Shown here piece by piece: positions 43,977-53,099 of a stretch of DNA of 64,000 bases. Within the stretch, counting starts at the first letter, position 1; each line of letters opens with the position of its first letter. Under the pieces are notes generated by a model that saw only the letters and a program-made list of their open reading frames with translations, made no database searches and was not told where the DNA came from. The DNA comes from Clostridia bacterium (GTDB taxonomy: Bacteria; Bacillota; Peptococcia; DRI-13; SM3-B62), in NCBI GenBank assembly GCA_018432615.1, contig JAHDSQ010000006.1:82432-146431 (forward strand), in the 5' to 3' direction. Made by a program: the position numbers and the translations under genes.

Positions 43977-44756
43977 ATGAGCGAAAATAAACTGAAAAAA
44001 TATCTAGGGGATAAGTACACAGATAATCCCATTATCAATTTCCTATTATATTGGTCAATTGGAAACGATACATGTCCAACACCAAAGAGGGTATTTGGTA
44101 AGGAATATAATGACTTATCAGTGGAAGAAAGAGAAAAACTGAAAGCTATAAAGAATGAATGGCGAAAGATGAATGATCTAGATTGCATTTGGCTTGATGG
44201 GGACTTAAATGCAGACACCATTTTTTCATTATGGACACCACTAAAGATGTGTTTACAATGTTTAGCATCGAATCGCTTTAAGTGGGTCGGAAATGAGAAT
44301 ATTCCAATAAAGAATCAAAAGTACATTAACGAAATTAAATCTAATATCAATGCTTATTTACCTCGCGATGATGACTTAGTTAAGGAACTCTACAGGTTTG
44401 CTGAATTAGCATCTACAAGAGCAAATGTAATGCGGTTAATAGATTCTAATATGCAAGAGCGGGGAGATGCTAAATTGAAATATTATGATCAAATGCCAAA
44501 GACTCTTTATGAATGTTTTGACGGAGGTCGATTTAGTAAAAACTTTAGTGGCAATGAGCGTGTGCAAAAATGGGTAAGGGAAGAGGCATTGGAAATGTTT
44601 TTTATTGGCGGTGAAATATCAAAAGATAAAATCAAACCCTTAATCAAAAGAATGAAGCCTTATGAGGCAGAATGGCTAAATAAAAAAACAGAGTTACTTG
44701 AGATGATAAAAAACTACAATGAAATATTAGAAATAAGACAAGAAAAACTTGGCTAA
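43977..44756 (+). CDS. AT-rich accessory gene between TerL and portal
   Basis: Not recognised. The 259-residue product is charged and soluble-looking (FLLYWSIGNDTCPTPKRVFG near residue 22 and ELASTRANVMRLIDSNMQER near residue 143). It is clearly more A/T-rich than the flanking structural genes, and its third codon positions are mostly A/T. It ends in its own terminator. This is the classic mark of a moron, probably expressed in the lysogen and possibly a superinfection-exclusion gene. Confidence 0.78.
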   Translation: MSENKLKKYLGDKYTDNPIINFLLYWSIGNDTCPTPKRVFGKEYNDLSVEEREKLKAIKNEWRKMNDLDCIWLDGDLNADTIFSLWTPLKMCLQCLASNRFKWVGNENIPIKNQKYINEIKSNINAYLPRDDDLVKELYRFAELASTRANVMRLIDSNMQERGDAKLKYYDQMPKTLYECFDGGRFSKNFSGNERVQKWVREEALEMFFIGGEISKDKIKPLIKRMKPYEAEWLNKKTELLEMIKNYNEILEIRQEKLG

Positions 44757-44779
44757 GTACAGAGTTCAAGTTTATTATT

Positions 44780-44809
44780 AGCATCTATCAAAGGGTAGGT
44801 GCTTTTTTC
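44780..44809 (+). terminator. Terminator after the TerL-portal moron
   Basis: AGCATCTATC (44780-44789) pairs with GGTAGGTGCT (44794-44803), two G-U pairs, with a 4-nt loop and TTTTTC tail. It lies in the 79-bp gap before the portal gene. Confidence 0.8.
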
Positions 44810-44835
44810 ATGCCTATTTTCGGAGGTGAAAACCC

Positions 44836-46086
44836 ATGATAAACCCGCTAAAAGGATTGTTCCGCTCCCGTGATAAGCCTAAAAATCGTATTGGCAGCGC
44901 ATTTTCGTTTCTGTTTGGCAGTACTACCAGTGGTAAGACAGTTAATGAACGGACTGCAATGCAATCAGCTGCAGTGTATGCCTGCGTGAGGATACTATCT
45001 GAGGCTATAGCTGGACTTCCGTTACACGTTTATCAGTACCGAATGGACGGAAGCAAAGAACGTATACCACAACATCCGCTATACTATCTGCTTCATAATG
45101 AGCCTAACCCAGAGATGACTTCATTTGTGTTCCGAGAAACACTGATGAGTCATCTTTTACTTTGGGGCAATGCCTATGCGCAGATATTGAGGAACGGTCG
45201 TGGACAGCCAATCGCACTATATCCTTTGCTTCCAAACAAAATGAAAGTAAGTCGAGCTTCAAACGGAGAATTGGTATACACCTACCGCAGAGATTTCGAA
45301 GAAAGTCGGATCAATCCCAACAGCGGAACAGTGATACTCCGCAGAGATGAAATACTCCACATACCCGGACTCGGATTTGACGGTCTCATCGGATACAGTC
45401 CTATTGCTATGGCTAAAAACGCCATCGGCATGTCGCTTGCGACTGAAGAATACGGTGCTTCATTCTTCGCAAACGGAGCAAATCCAGGTGGTGTGCTGGA
45501 GCATCCCGGTGTAATCAAGGATATCCAGAGAGTCAAGGACAGCTGGAACAGCGCCTATCAAGGCAGTGGAAATGCCCATAGAATCGCTGTGCTGGAGGAA
45601 GGAATGAAGTTTCAGGCAATCGGTATTCCTCCGGAGCAGGCTCAATTTTTGGAGACACGTAAATTCCAGATTAACGAAATTGCAAGGATATTCCGTATAC
45701 CTCCTCACATGGTGGGTGACCTTGAAAAGTCCAGTTTCTCCAACATCGAGCAGCAATCGCTGGAGTTCGTAAAATACACGCTTAACCCATGGGTGGTGAG
45801 ATGGGAGCAGAGTCTTCAGCAATCGCTTCTATTGCCATCTGAGAAAAACTCAATCTTTATTAAGTTCAATGTTGACGGTCTGCTTCGTGGCGACTACCAG
45901 AGCAGGATGAACGGATATGCAGTCGGGCGGCAGAACGGCTGGCTGTCAGCGAATGATATCCGGGAGCTTGAAGATATGAACCGTATTCCTGCCGAAGAAG
46001 GCGGTGATCTGTATCTGGTAAACGGTAACATGCTTCCACTTTCACAGGCAGGCAATTTTTATCAAAAGGAGGTTAACAGCCAATGA
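44836..46086 (+). CDS. Portal protein, HK97 family
   Basis: The 416-residue product forms the dodecameric DNA gate of the capsid. Family features: MQSAAVYACVRILSEAIAGL, GLGFDGLIGYSPIAMAKNAI and RIPPHMVGDLEKSSFSNIEQ. ATG 44836 follows GGAGGTGAAAACCC. Overlaps the protease gene by 4 bp. Confidence 0.95.
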   Translation: MINPLKGLFRSRDKPKNRIGSAFSFLFGSTTSGKTVNERTAMQSAAVYACVRILSEAIAGLPLHVYQYRMDGSKERIPQHPLYYLLHNEPNPEMTSFVFRETLMSHLLLWGNAYAQILRNGRGQPIALYPLLPNKMKVSRASNGELVYTYRRDFEESRINPNSGTVILRRDEILHIPGLGFDGLIGYSPIAMAKNAIGMSLATEEYGASFFANGANPGGVLEHPGVIKDIQRVKDSWNSAYQGSGNAHRIAVLEEGMKFQAIGIPPEQAQFLETRKFQINEIARIFRIPPHMVGDLEKSSFSNIEQQSLEFVKYTLNPWVVRWEQSLQQSLLLPSEKNSIFIKFNVDGLLRGDYQSRMNGYAVGRQNGWLSANDIRELEDMNRIPAEEGGDLYLVNGNMLPLSQAGNFYQKEVNSQ

Positions 46087-46784
46087 GGAAATTTTGGAAT
46101 TGGGTGCGAGATGAAACTACCGGAGAACGCACCTTATACCTCAACGGAGAAATTTCAGACGAGACCTGGTATGGCGACGAAGTGACCCCAAAGATGTTTA
46201 GAGACGAACTAATGGCAGGCACAGGTGACGTCACGGTTTGGATTAACTCGCCCGGCGGGGATGTATTTGCGGCTGCGCAGATATATAACATGTTGATGGA
46301 TTATACCAGCAAGGTCACAGTTAAAATTGATGGCCTTGCTGCAAGCGCCGCTTCTGTCATTGCTATGGCTGGCGGCGATGTATATATGTCGCCGGTATCC
46401 ATGATGATGATCCATAACCCTTCGACAATTGCCATTGGTGATAGCGAGGAAATGCTCCGTGCCAAGGCATTGCTGGATGAGGTCAAGGAAAGCATCATAA
46501 ATGCTTACGAACTGAAATCAGGCCTTTCCCGAGCAAAGATCTCTCACCTCATGGATGCAGAGACATGGATGAATGCGAATAAAGCAATTGAGCTCGGATT
46601 TGCAGATAAAATTCTGTTTATGGAGAGCGATGAGCGCATTCCTCTGGACACAGGTCAAGGCCTTATATTCTCTCGTGCAGCGGTGTACAACTCTCTGCTT
46701 GGGAAGATGCCAAAGAAACAAAAACCAAAAACCGGTACCCCAATAGAGCAGCTGGAAAAGCGGCTCTTTTTAATTTCTCACTAA
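46083..46784 (+). CDS. ClpP-like prohead protease
   Basis: The 233-residue product is a ClpP-fold serine protease that matures the prohead. The nucleophile is in GLAASAASVIAMAGG, the histidine in SMMMIHNPSTIAI; the family Asp lies further along. In HK97-type phages with ClpP-like proteases this gene sits between portal and major capsid, as here. Overlap with the portal suggests coupled synthesis. Confidence 0.94.
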   Translation: MRKFWNWVRDETTGERTLYLNGEISDETWYGDEVTPKMFRDELMAGTGDVTVWINSPGGDVFAAAQIYNMLMDYTSKVTVKIDGLAASAASVIAMAGGDVYMSPVSMMMIHNPSTIAIGDSEEMLRAKALLDEVKESIINAYELKSGLSRAKISHLMDAETWMNANKAIELGFADKILFMESDERIPLDTGQGLIFSRAAVYNSLLGKMPKKQKPKTGTPIEQLEKRLFLISH

Positions 46785-46804
46785 TTTGAAGGAGGAACAT
46801 CAAA

Positions 46805-48010
46805 ATGAATAAAATTCTTGAACTGCGTGAAAAGCGTGCAAAGGCATGGGATGCTGCAAAAGCGTTCCTTGACGCCAAGCGTGGCGGTGATGGGCTTCTG
46901 TCAGCCGAGGATACCGCTACCTATGAAAAAATGGAAAATGAAGTTGTGGCTCTGGGCAAGGAAATAGAACGTCTTGAGCGTCAAGCAGTAATTGATTTAG
47001 AGCTTTCCAAAGCTACCAGCAATCCTATTACAAATGCTCCTTCCAAGGTGGCTGAGGAAAAGACAGGTCGTGCATCTGCAGAGTACAAAAAAGCTTTCTG
47101 GAGTGCTATGCGTACTCGTGCAGGAGAAGGACTTGATCCAACCGTAAGAAATGCCCTGCAGATCGGTACTGATTCAGAGGGAGGGTATCTGGTTCCCGAT
47201 GAGTTTGAGCGTACTCTTGTAGAAGCACTTGAGGATGAGAATATCTTCCGTACCCTGGCCAACGTTATCACCACTTCTTCTGGCGATAGAAAAATACCAG
47301 TTGTTGCTACTAAAGGTACTGCCGCATGGATCGACGAGGAAGGAACCATTCCTGAGAGCGATGACAGCTTTGGTCAGGTATCTATTGGGGCATATAAGCT
47401 GGGCACCCTGATCAAGGTTTCCGAGGAACTGCTGAATGACTCTGTGTTTGACCTTGAAGCCTACATCTCCAGAGAGTTCGCCCGCCGTATCGGTAACAAG
47501 GAAGAAGAAGCATTTTTCACTGGCGATGGCTCTGGCAAGCCAACTGGTATTCTAGCCAATACTGGTGGAGCGCAAGTTGGTGTGACTACTGCTAGCGCTA
47601 CGGCGATTACTATGGACGAGGTACTCGATCTGTTCTATAGCCTGAAAGCACCTTACCGCAACAGAGCAGTGTTTGTCATGAACGATGCAACTGTCAAGGC
47701 TATCCGCAAACTAAAGGATGGTCAGGGTCAGTATCTCTGGCAGCCTTCTGTTCAGGCAGGTACACCTGACACCATTTTAAATCGCCCGCTATATACTTCG
47801 GCATATGTGCCCACTATTGCTGCGTCGGCAAAGACGATTGTCTTTGGAGACTTCAGCTATTACTGGGTAGCAGATCGTCAGGGGCGTGTATTTAAGCGAC
47901 TCAACGAGCTTTATGCTGTCACTGGCCAAGTCGGATTTGTTGCTACTCAGCGCGTAGACGGAAAGCTGATTCTGCCGGAGGCTATCAAAGTTCTCCAGCA
48001 GAAAGCTTAA
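46805..48010 (+). CDS. Major capsid protein, HK97 fold
   Basis: The 401-residue product has an N-terminal coiled-coil delta domain (about residues 1-100, with LREKRAKAWDAAKAF) that would be removed by the ClpP-like protease, followed by the HK97-like core (TDSEGGYLVPDEFERTLVEA, KIPVVATKGTAAWIDEEG, GTLIKVSEELLNDS). The position after the protease is canonical. ATG 46805 follows GAAGGAGGAACATCAAA. Confidence 0.95.
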   Translation: MNKILELREKRAKAWDAAKAFLDAKRGGDGLLSAEDTATYEKMENEVVALGKEIERLERQAVIDLELSKATSNPITNAPSKVAEEKTGRASAEYKKAFWSAMRTRAGEGLDPTVRNALQIGTDSEGGYLVPDEFERTLVEALEDENIFRTLANVITTSSGDRKIPVVATKGTAAWIDEEGTIPESDDSFGQVSIGAYKLGTLIKVSEELLNDSVFDLEAYISREFARRIGNKEEEAFFTGDGSGKPTGILANTGGAQVGVTTASATAITMDEVLDLFYSLKAPYRNRAVFVMNDATVKAIRKLKDGQGQYLWQPSVQAGTPDTILNRPLYTSAYVPTIAASAKTIVFGDFSYYWVADRQGRVFKRLNELYAVTGQVGFVATQRVDGKLILPEAIKVLQQKA

Positions 48011-48022
48011 TGGAGGTGCAGT

Positions 48023-48241
48023 ATGAGCTATACCACTAAGAATTACATGGAACATGGCGGCGATAAGTGGGTTGTTGGTGGCACATTGGAAATTCTGCCG
48101 GGGGCCTCGGTGACGGGGCTTCCTGTCGCGGAAAACCAGACCGACAGCGTCGCATCTGATGTCGCAGGACTCACAGCGGATTTTAATGCCCTGCTTTCTA
48201 AACTGAAAGCGGCAGGGCTGATAGCAGCTGACGAAGAGTGA
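48023..48241 (+). CDS. Head fiber/decoration-like small protein
   Basis: The 72-residue product (KNYMEHGGDKWVVGGTLEIL, then LTADFNALLSKLKAAGLI) matches the small 'head fiber' proteins encoded right after major capsid genes in clostridial phages. Likely binds the capsid surface, but function is unproven. Confidence 0.75.
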   Translation: MSYTTKNYMEHGGDKWVVGGTLEILPGASVTGLPVAENQTDSVASDVAGLTADFNALLSKLKAAGLIAADEE

Positions 48242-48260
48242 GCGAAAGGGGGCGTACAGC

Positions 48261-48581
48261 ATGGCGGTATCAGATAATCTTTTACCCAAGGTCAAAGCCA
48301 ACCTTATCCTCACTCACGACACGGACGATGACCTTCTACTAAGCTTCATTAGAGCCGCCGTGTCCTACGCCGAGAGCTACCAGCACGTTGCTGCAGGATG
48401 GTATGAAACACACACAATGCTACCAACCACAGAACAGGCGATTATTATGCTGTCGAGTCATTTCTATGAAAGCAGAGATGGCTCGACAGCAGGCTTTTAT
48501 GCGGATAACGTTCAGGCGGGGCAACAGGTATGGAATACGGTGAATTTGTTATTAAGGCTTGACCGGGAGTGGGGTGTTTAA
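48261..48581 (+). CDS. Head-tail connector (gp6-like)
   Basis: The 106-residue helical product (LLPKVKANLILTHDTDDDLL ... FIRAAVSYAESYQ) matches HK97 gp6/SPP1 gp15-type connector proteins that extend the portal. ATG 48261 follows GAAAGGGGGCG. Confidence 0.87.
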   Translation: MAVSDNLLPKVKANLILTHDTDDDLLLSFIRAAVSYAESYQHVAAGWYETHTMLPTTEQAIIMLSSHFYESRDGSTAGFYADNVQAGQQVWNTVNLLLRLDREWGV

Positions 48582-48582
48582 T

Positions 48583-48918
48583 GTGAGCTTTGGAAAGATG
48601 AACACATTCATTGATATTATCAGCACAGCGCCTGCGAAGGATGCGGAAGGTTTTGCTAGTGAAACTGATACCATCCTCGCATCTGTTCGGGCGTACAAGG
48701 AGGATCGCCATGGCAGCGAACGATGGAGTAATATGGCGGTGTTCTCTACAGCCTCCTCCCTATTCCGATTTAGGACGATACCTAACCTTGAGATTACAGC
48801 CGGAATGATTATCACCTGCGCTGACGGTCGGTACCGGATACTCAGTGCAGAGGACATTCGAGGTCGTGGTATGTATATCGAGGTTCTGGCCGAACGGCTG
48901 GAGCCGTCAGTGAGGTGA
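48583..48918 (+). CDS. Head closure/head-tail adaptor
   Basis: The 111-residue product (FGKMNTFIDIISTAPAKDAE, SVRAYKEDRHGSERWSNMA, ADGRYRILSAEDIRGRGMYI) resembles SPP1 gp16-like head-closure proteins. GTG 48583 is chosen because it follows the preceding stop by one base with a purine-rich GGGAGTGGGG site; ATG 48598 is an alternative. Confidence 0.84.
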   Translation: MSFGKMNTFIDIISTAPAKDAEGFASETDTILASVRAYKEDRHGSERWSNMAVFSTASSLFRFRTIPNLEITAGMIITCADGRYRILSAEDIRGRGMYIEVLAERLEPSVR

Positions 48919-48923
48919 GAAAT

Positions 48924-49355
48924 ATGGCAAAAGTTAGTATAAAGATGCCTGATGAATTCCTCCTTCGTATATCCAGACTTAGTGATCGAATTGATGTTAT
49001 CGCACCGCGTGTACTCGAAGTGGGAGGAAAGGTTGTATTGGAAAAGGTCAAAGGTAATCTTCGAACATCCATTGGCAAGGGAACTAAATTCCCATCCAGG
49101 GCAACAGGCAAGCTCCTCTCATCACTAGGTCTTTCGGAAGCCAAGCAGGACAGGGATGGCAACTTCAATGTTAAGGTTGGCTTTGCTGAGCCACGATCAG
49201 ATGGTGAGAGCAATGCCAAGATTGCCAACATCATCGAATATGGCAAGCATGGTCAGCCCGCTAAACCGTTTCTCAGACCAGCACAGTCGGCATCCAGGAA
49301 GCCTTGCACTGAAGCTATGATTGCCAAACTGGAGGAGGAAATCAGCAAACTATGA
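48924..49355 (+). CDS. HK97 gp10-like tail-completion protein
   Basis: The 143-residue product belongs to the HK97 gp10 family (VLEVGGKVVLEKVKGNLRTS, NIIEYGKHGQPAKPFLRPA). It acts at the head-tail junction. ATG 48924 follows GAGGTGAGAAAT; the in-frame GTG 48915 lies inside the ribosome site. Confidence 0.88.
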   Translation: MAKVSIKMPDEFLLRISRLSDRIDVIAPRVLEVGGKVVLEKVKGNLRTSIGKGTKFPSRATGKLLSSLGLSEAKQDRDGNFNVKVGFAEPRSDGESNAKIANIIEYGKHGQPAKPFLRPAQSASRKPCTEAMIAKLEEEISKL

Positions 49356-49696
49356 GCATATTGTCAGAATTAAACTCGTTATTGGATGGTTTGGGTATCC
49401 CCATTGAAACCGGGGTATTTAGCGGTGTACCGCCAGATGAGTACCTTGTCATTACTCCGATGACAGATACATTTGAAGTTTTTGCAGACAACCGGCCTCA
49501 GGTAGAAACCCAGGAGGTAAGGTTGTCTTTATTTATAAAGGGAAACTACACTGCCCGTAAAAACGAAATAGTGAACACATTGCTTCAAGCAGGCTTTACC
49601 ATTACCGACAGGCGGTATATAGGCCATGAGGACGATACCGGCTATCACCACTATGCCATTGATGTGGCAAAAGAGTATGAAGTAAAGGAGGAATGA
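49352..49696 (+). CDS. Tail terminator/minor tail-type protein
   Basis: The 114-residue product (GIPIETGVFSGVPPDEYLV, EVRLSLFIKGNYTARKN, YHHYAIDVAKEYEVKEE) fits the tail-terminator position in siphophages, caps the tail tube during assembly. It overlaps its neighbour upstream by 4 bp. Confidence 0.82.
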   Translation: MSILSELNSLLDGLGIPIETGVFSGVPPDEYLVITPMTDTFEVFADNRPQVETQEVRLSLFIKGNYTARKNEIVNTLLQAGFTITDRRYIGHEDDTGYHHYAIDVAKEYEVKEE

Positions 49697-49701
49697 AAAA
49701 C

Positions 49702-50301
49702 ATGGCCACAATCGGACTGGACAGGTTATATTATGCCAAAATAACTGAGAATGAAAACGGAGAAGAGACATACAACACGCCTGTTCCGCTGGCTAAGGCT
49801 ATTACGGCAGAACTTTCTGTGGAGCTGGCAGAGGCGACACTTTATGCCGATGACGGGGCGGCAGAAGTGGTCAAGGAATTTCAAAGCGGCACCCTGACTC
49901 TTGGTGTTGCAGATATCGGAGTAGACGCTGCTGAGGTTTTGACGGGAGCCACCCTTGATGACAATAAGGTGCTGATTTCCACCAGCGAGGATGGTGGCGC
50001 GCCTGTAGCAATCGGCTTTAGAGCCAAGAAAGCTAACGGCAAGTACAGGTATTTTTGGCTTTACAGGGTTAAATTCGGCATCCCGGCGACAAATCTGCAG
50101 ACGAAGGGCGACAGCATTACCTTTTCGACACCCACCATTGAAGGGACAGTCATGAGACGTAACAAACCAGATGGCCAGGGAAAGCACCCTTGGAAGGCGG
50201 AGGTCAGCGAAGACGATCCCGGTGTATCGCCTGAAACTATTACCGGCTGGTATACGGAAGTTTATGAGCCGGTATTTGCTGTGGGAGGAGGCAGCGAATA
50301 A
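49702..50301 (+). CDS. Major tail tube protein
   Basis: The 199-residue product matches Siphoviridae major tail proteins (TIGLDRLYYAKITENENGE, AKAITAELSVELAEATLYAD, GVADIGVDAAEVLTGATLDD). ATG 49702 is preferred because AAGGAGG is about 10 bp upstream, while the in-frame ATG 49693 is only 1 bp from it. The stop overlaps the next start by one base. Confidence 0.93.
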   Translation: MATIGLDRLYYAKITENENGEETYNTPVPLAKAITAELSVELAEATLYADDGAAEVVKEFQSGTLTLGVADIGVDAAEVLTGATLDDNKVLISTSEDGGAPVAIGFRAKKANGKYRYFWLYRVKFGIPATNLQTKGDSITFSTPTIEGTVMRRNKPDGQGKHPWKAEVSEDDPGVSPETITGWYTEVYEPVFAVGGGSE

Positions 50302-50684
50302 TGCAGGATAATGACAGAAGCGCAATTATCAAAATCGGCGATGAAGAATATCAGCTTATTCTAACCACTAAAGCGACAAAGGAGATTGCAAAAAGGTACG
50401 GCGGTCTTGAAAACCTCGGCACGAAACTGATGAAAACCGAGAACTTCGAGATGGCTCTTGACGAAGTGGTATGGCTGATTACACTGCTGGCTAACCAGAG
50501 CATTTTGATACACAACCTCAAAAATCAGGATAAGCGTGAACTCCTGACTGAAGAGACAGTGGAACTTCTCACATCTCCTTTGGAACTGGCAGCATATAAA
50601 GACGCTATCATGGAAGCAATGTTCAAGGGTACCAAAAGAAACGTTGAAAGTGAGGATGACTTAAAAAACACACCGGCCGAGTGA
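50301..50684 (+). CDS. Tail assembly chaperone, short form (G protein)
   Basis: The 127-residue product (KIGDEEYQLILTTKATKEIA, WLITLLANQSILIHNL) is the short tail-assembly chaperone that binds the tape measure protein. Near its end an A-AAA-AAC heptamer (50663-50669) is placed in the zero frame, so a fraction of ribosomes should shift to -1 and make the long G-T form. Confidence 0.9.
   Translation: MQDNDRSAIIKIGDEEYQLILTTKATKEIAKRYGGLENLGTKLMKTENFEMALDEVVWLITLLANQSILIHNLKNQDKRELLTEETVELLTSPLELAAYKDAIMEAMFKGTKRNVESEDDLKNTPAE
50663..50669 (+). promoter_or_regulatory. Programmed -1 frameshift site A AAA AAC
   Basis: Zero-frame codons here read TTA AAA AAC, matching X-XXY-YYZ. Slippage would skip the TGA at 50682 and continue in the -1 frame to the stop at 50870-50872. 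Confidence 0.78.
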
Positions 50685-50872
50685 GCGATGAGGAATTGTT
50701 CACTCGGCTTTTATATTACGGCACTGTCCAGCTCAACCGTTCAGAGGATGAAGTATGGTTAATGCCTATTGGGTACCTGCTTGATTTATGGGAGTGCCAT
50801 AAGCAGTTTTTAGGGCTGGCGAAACCAAAGCGTATGCTGACCATTGATGATGTGATACCTTATGGAATTTAA
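50669..50872 (+). CDS. Frameshift extension of the tail assembly chaperone (T part)
   Basis: The -1 frame reads 67 codons after the slip (HTGRVSDEELFTRLLYYGTV and on to LTIDDVIPYGI), giving a G-T product of about 190 residues. The segment has no convincing ribosome site of its own; an isolated start at GTG 50681 is less likely. The long form is needed for tail assembly in lambda-type phages. Confidence 0.82.
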   Translation, partial: HTGRVSDEELFTRLLYYGTVQLNRSEDEVWLMPIGYLLDLWECHKQFLGLAKPKRMLTIDDVIPYGI

Positions 50873-50899
50873 AAATTTTGCAGGAAAGGAGGCGGTTAT

Positions 50900-53086
50900 G
50901 TGGCAGACAATTTTGGCTTGAAGATCGGGATTGAAGGCGAAAAGGAATTTAAAAACGCCATTCGTGAGATCAACCAAAGTTTTAAGGTACTGGGTAGCGA
51001 AATGAACCTGGTTGCATCTCAGTTCGACAAGCAGGATAAGTCAGTTGAAGCTGTTACTGCAAGAAACAAGGTGCTTAATAAAGAAATCGAATTGCAGAAA
51101 GAAAAAATAGCTACTTTGGAGAAAGCGCTTGCCAATGCCGCCTCATCTTTCGGAGAAACCGACCGGCGTACTCAGTCGTGGCAAATACAGCTTAATAATG
51201 CCAAAGCCGAACTGAACAAAATGGAGCGCGAACTCGAACAGTCTGCTGAAAGTGCAGACGAGCTTGGGGACGAATTGAAGGAAAGTGGAGACAATGCCGA
51301 AAAATCCAGCTCGAAATTTGAGAAGCTGGGCAGCGTTCTTAAAGGTGTTAGCGCGGCTATGGGTGCTGCAGCGGCCGCAGCGGGCGCGGCTGCCATCAAG
51401 CTGGGAAAAGAGGTCGTGGAGCAGTTTGGTGAGCTTGAGCAGAACCTTGGCGGTTCTGAAGCTGTGTTTGGCGAATATGCTGAACGTATCCAGAAAACAG
51501 GAGAAGAAGCCTACAAGAATCTGGGCTTGTCCCAATCCGAGTACCTTGCCACCGCCAACAAAATGGGCGCACTGTTTCAGGGTGCTGGTGTCGATCAGCA
51601 AAAAAGTCTGGAGCTTACTGAGAAGGCCATGCAGCGAGCGGCGGACATGGCTTCGGTTATGGGCATTGACATGCAGACTGCTATGGAATCCATCGCTGGC
51701 GCAGCCAAGGGTAACTTCACCATGATGGATAATCTGGGTGTTGCCATGAACGCCACTACCATTGAAGCTTATGCTCTTGCAAAAGGGCTGGATTTTGCCT
51801 GGAATAGCGCAACCAATGCCGAAAAGGCCGAGATCGCCATGCAGATGTTTTTAGAAAAAACCGAACAGTATGCTGGTAACTTCGCAAGAGAGTCTACCCA
51901 GACCATCAGCGGTTCTATTGGTCTTTTACAAGCATCCCTGAGTTCGTTTATAGCAGGACTTGGCAATGCGAACGCTGATATGACGAACCTAACACAAAAT
52001 CTTGTGGATGCCTTTCAGGCTGTAGTTAAAAATATTGTACCGGTTTTGGAAAATATAGTGGCTGCTCTGCCGGAGGCAACCGGTGCGATTATCTCAGCAG
52101 TCAAAGATCTGCTTCCCGTGCTGTTGCAAACTGTAACTGAATTGTTCTCTCAGGTGCTTCAAACTCTCTTGAGCCTGCTGCCGGAGCTGATCCCGGCGGC
52201 AGTAGATGCGGTCATGACCATTGTCGGAGCACTCATTGATAACCTGCCTTTACTCATTGATGCAGCGGTGCAGCTAATCACAGCGTTGGTAATGGGGCTT
52301 GGAGAAGCATTACCGGAGCTAATTCCAGCAGCAGTTCAAGCAGTGATCACCATTGTGCAAGGGCTGCTGGATAATATGGACAAAATCCTTGAAGCTGCTT
52401 TTACATTGATTCAAGGACTGGCGCAGGGACTTTTAAATGCATTGCCAGAACTAATTGAAGCACTGCCGAGGATAATTACAACAATCATTGACTTTGTGAC
52501 GAACAATATGCCGAAGATCATAGAATTGGGAATTACGCTTATCGTACAGCTTGCTGCCGGGCTTGTGAAAGCCATTCCAGAACTAGTAAAGTCTTTACCT
52601 CAGATTGTTGCGGCTATTATAGAAGGTTTGGGCAAGGCGGTTGTTTCAGTGGTTGAGATTGGTAAGAACATTGTAAAAGGCATCTGGGAAGGTATTAAAA
52701 GCCTTGGTAGCTGGATTAAGGATAAGGTTTCCGGTTTCTTTTCCGGTATTGTTGATGGAGTAAAGAATTTTCTTGGAATCAGATCTCCGTCCACTGTTTT
52801 TGAAGGCATTGGCGGCAATATGGCACTGGGTATTGGTGAGGGATTTGACAAGGCTATGGCCAGAGTGGCAGACGATATGCAAAATGCAGTGCCGACAGAT
52901 TTTAATATATCTCCTGATATTAGTGTAAGTGGAAGAGGTGAATTTAGCGGTTTAGCTTCCGGGCCGCTTGTTGTGGTGCAGCAGATGATTGTTCGTGGTG
53001 AAGAAGACATACGTAGGATATCACAGGAGTTATATAACCTGATGCAGACAGGTTCAAGGGCGCAGGGACGTTTTATAACAGCGTAA
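50900..53086 (+). CDS. Tape measure protein
   Basis: The 728-residue product sets tail length. N-terminal coiled coils (IELQKEKIATLEKALANAA; AKAELNKMERELEQSAESAD), an Ala-rich hydrophobic stretch (AMGAAAAAAGAAAIKLG) and later hydrophobic repeats rich in LPELI/PAAV motifs (residues about 395-600) are typical. GTG 50900 follows AAAGGAGGCGGTTAT; the overlapping ATG 50898 is out of frame. By the usual relation of about 1.5 angstrom per residue the tail would be near 100 nm. Confidence 0.95.
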   Translation: MADNFGLKIGIEGEKEFKNAIREINQSFKVLGSEMNLVASQFDKQDKSVEAVTARNKVLNKEIELQKEKIATLEKALANAASSFGETDRRTQSWQIQLNNAKAELNKMERELEQSAESADELGDELKESGDNAEKSSSKFEKLGSVLKGVSAAMGAAAAAAGAAAIKLGKEVVEQFGELEQNLGGSEAVFGEYAERIQKTGEEAYKNLGLSQSEYLATANKMGALFQGAGVDQQKSLELTEKAMQRAADMASVMGIDMQTAMESIAGAAKGNFTMMDNLGVAMNATTIEAYALAKGLDFAWNSATNAEKAEIAMQMFLEKTEQYAGNFARESTQTISGSIGLLQASLSSFIAGLGNANADMTNLTQNLVDAFQAVVKNIVPVLENIVAALPEATGAIISAVKDLLPVLLQTVTELFSQVLQTLLSLLPELIPAAVDAVMTIVGALIDNLPLLIDAAVQLITALVMGLGEALPELIPAAVQAVITIVQGLLDNMDKILEAAFTLIQGLAQGLLNALPELIEALPRIITTIIDFVTNNMPKIIELGITLIVQLAAGLVKAIPELVKSLPQIVAAIIEGLGKAVVSVVEIGKNIVKGIWEGIKSLGSWIKDKVSGFFSGIVDGVKNFLGIRSPSTVFEGIGGNMALGIGEGFDKAMARVADDMQNAVPTDFNISPDISVSGRGEFSGLASGPLVVVQQMIVRGEEDIRRISQELYNLMQTGSRAQGRFITA

Positions 53087-53099
53087 TGGAGGGAAGCAT

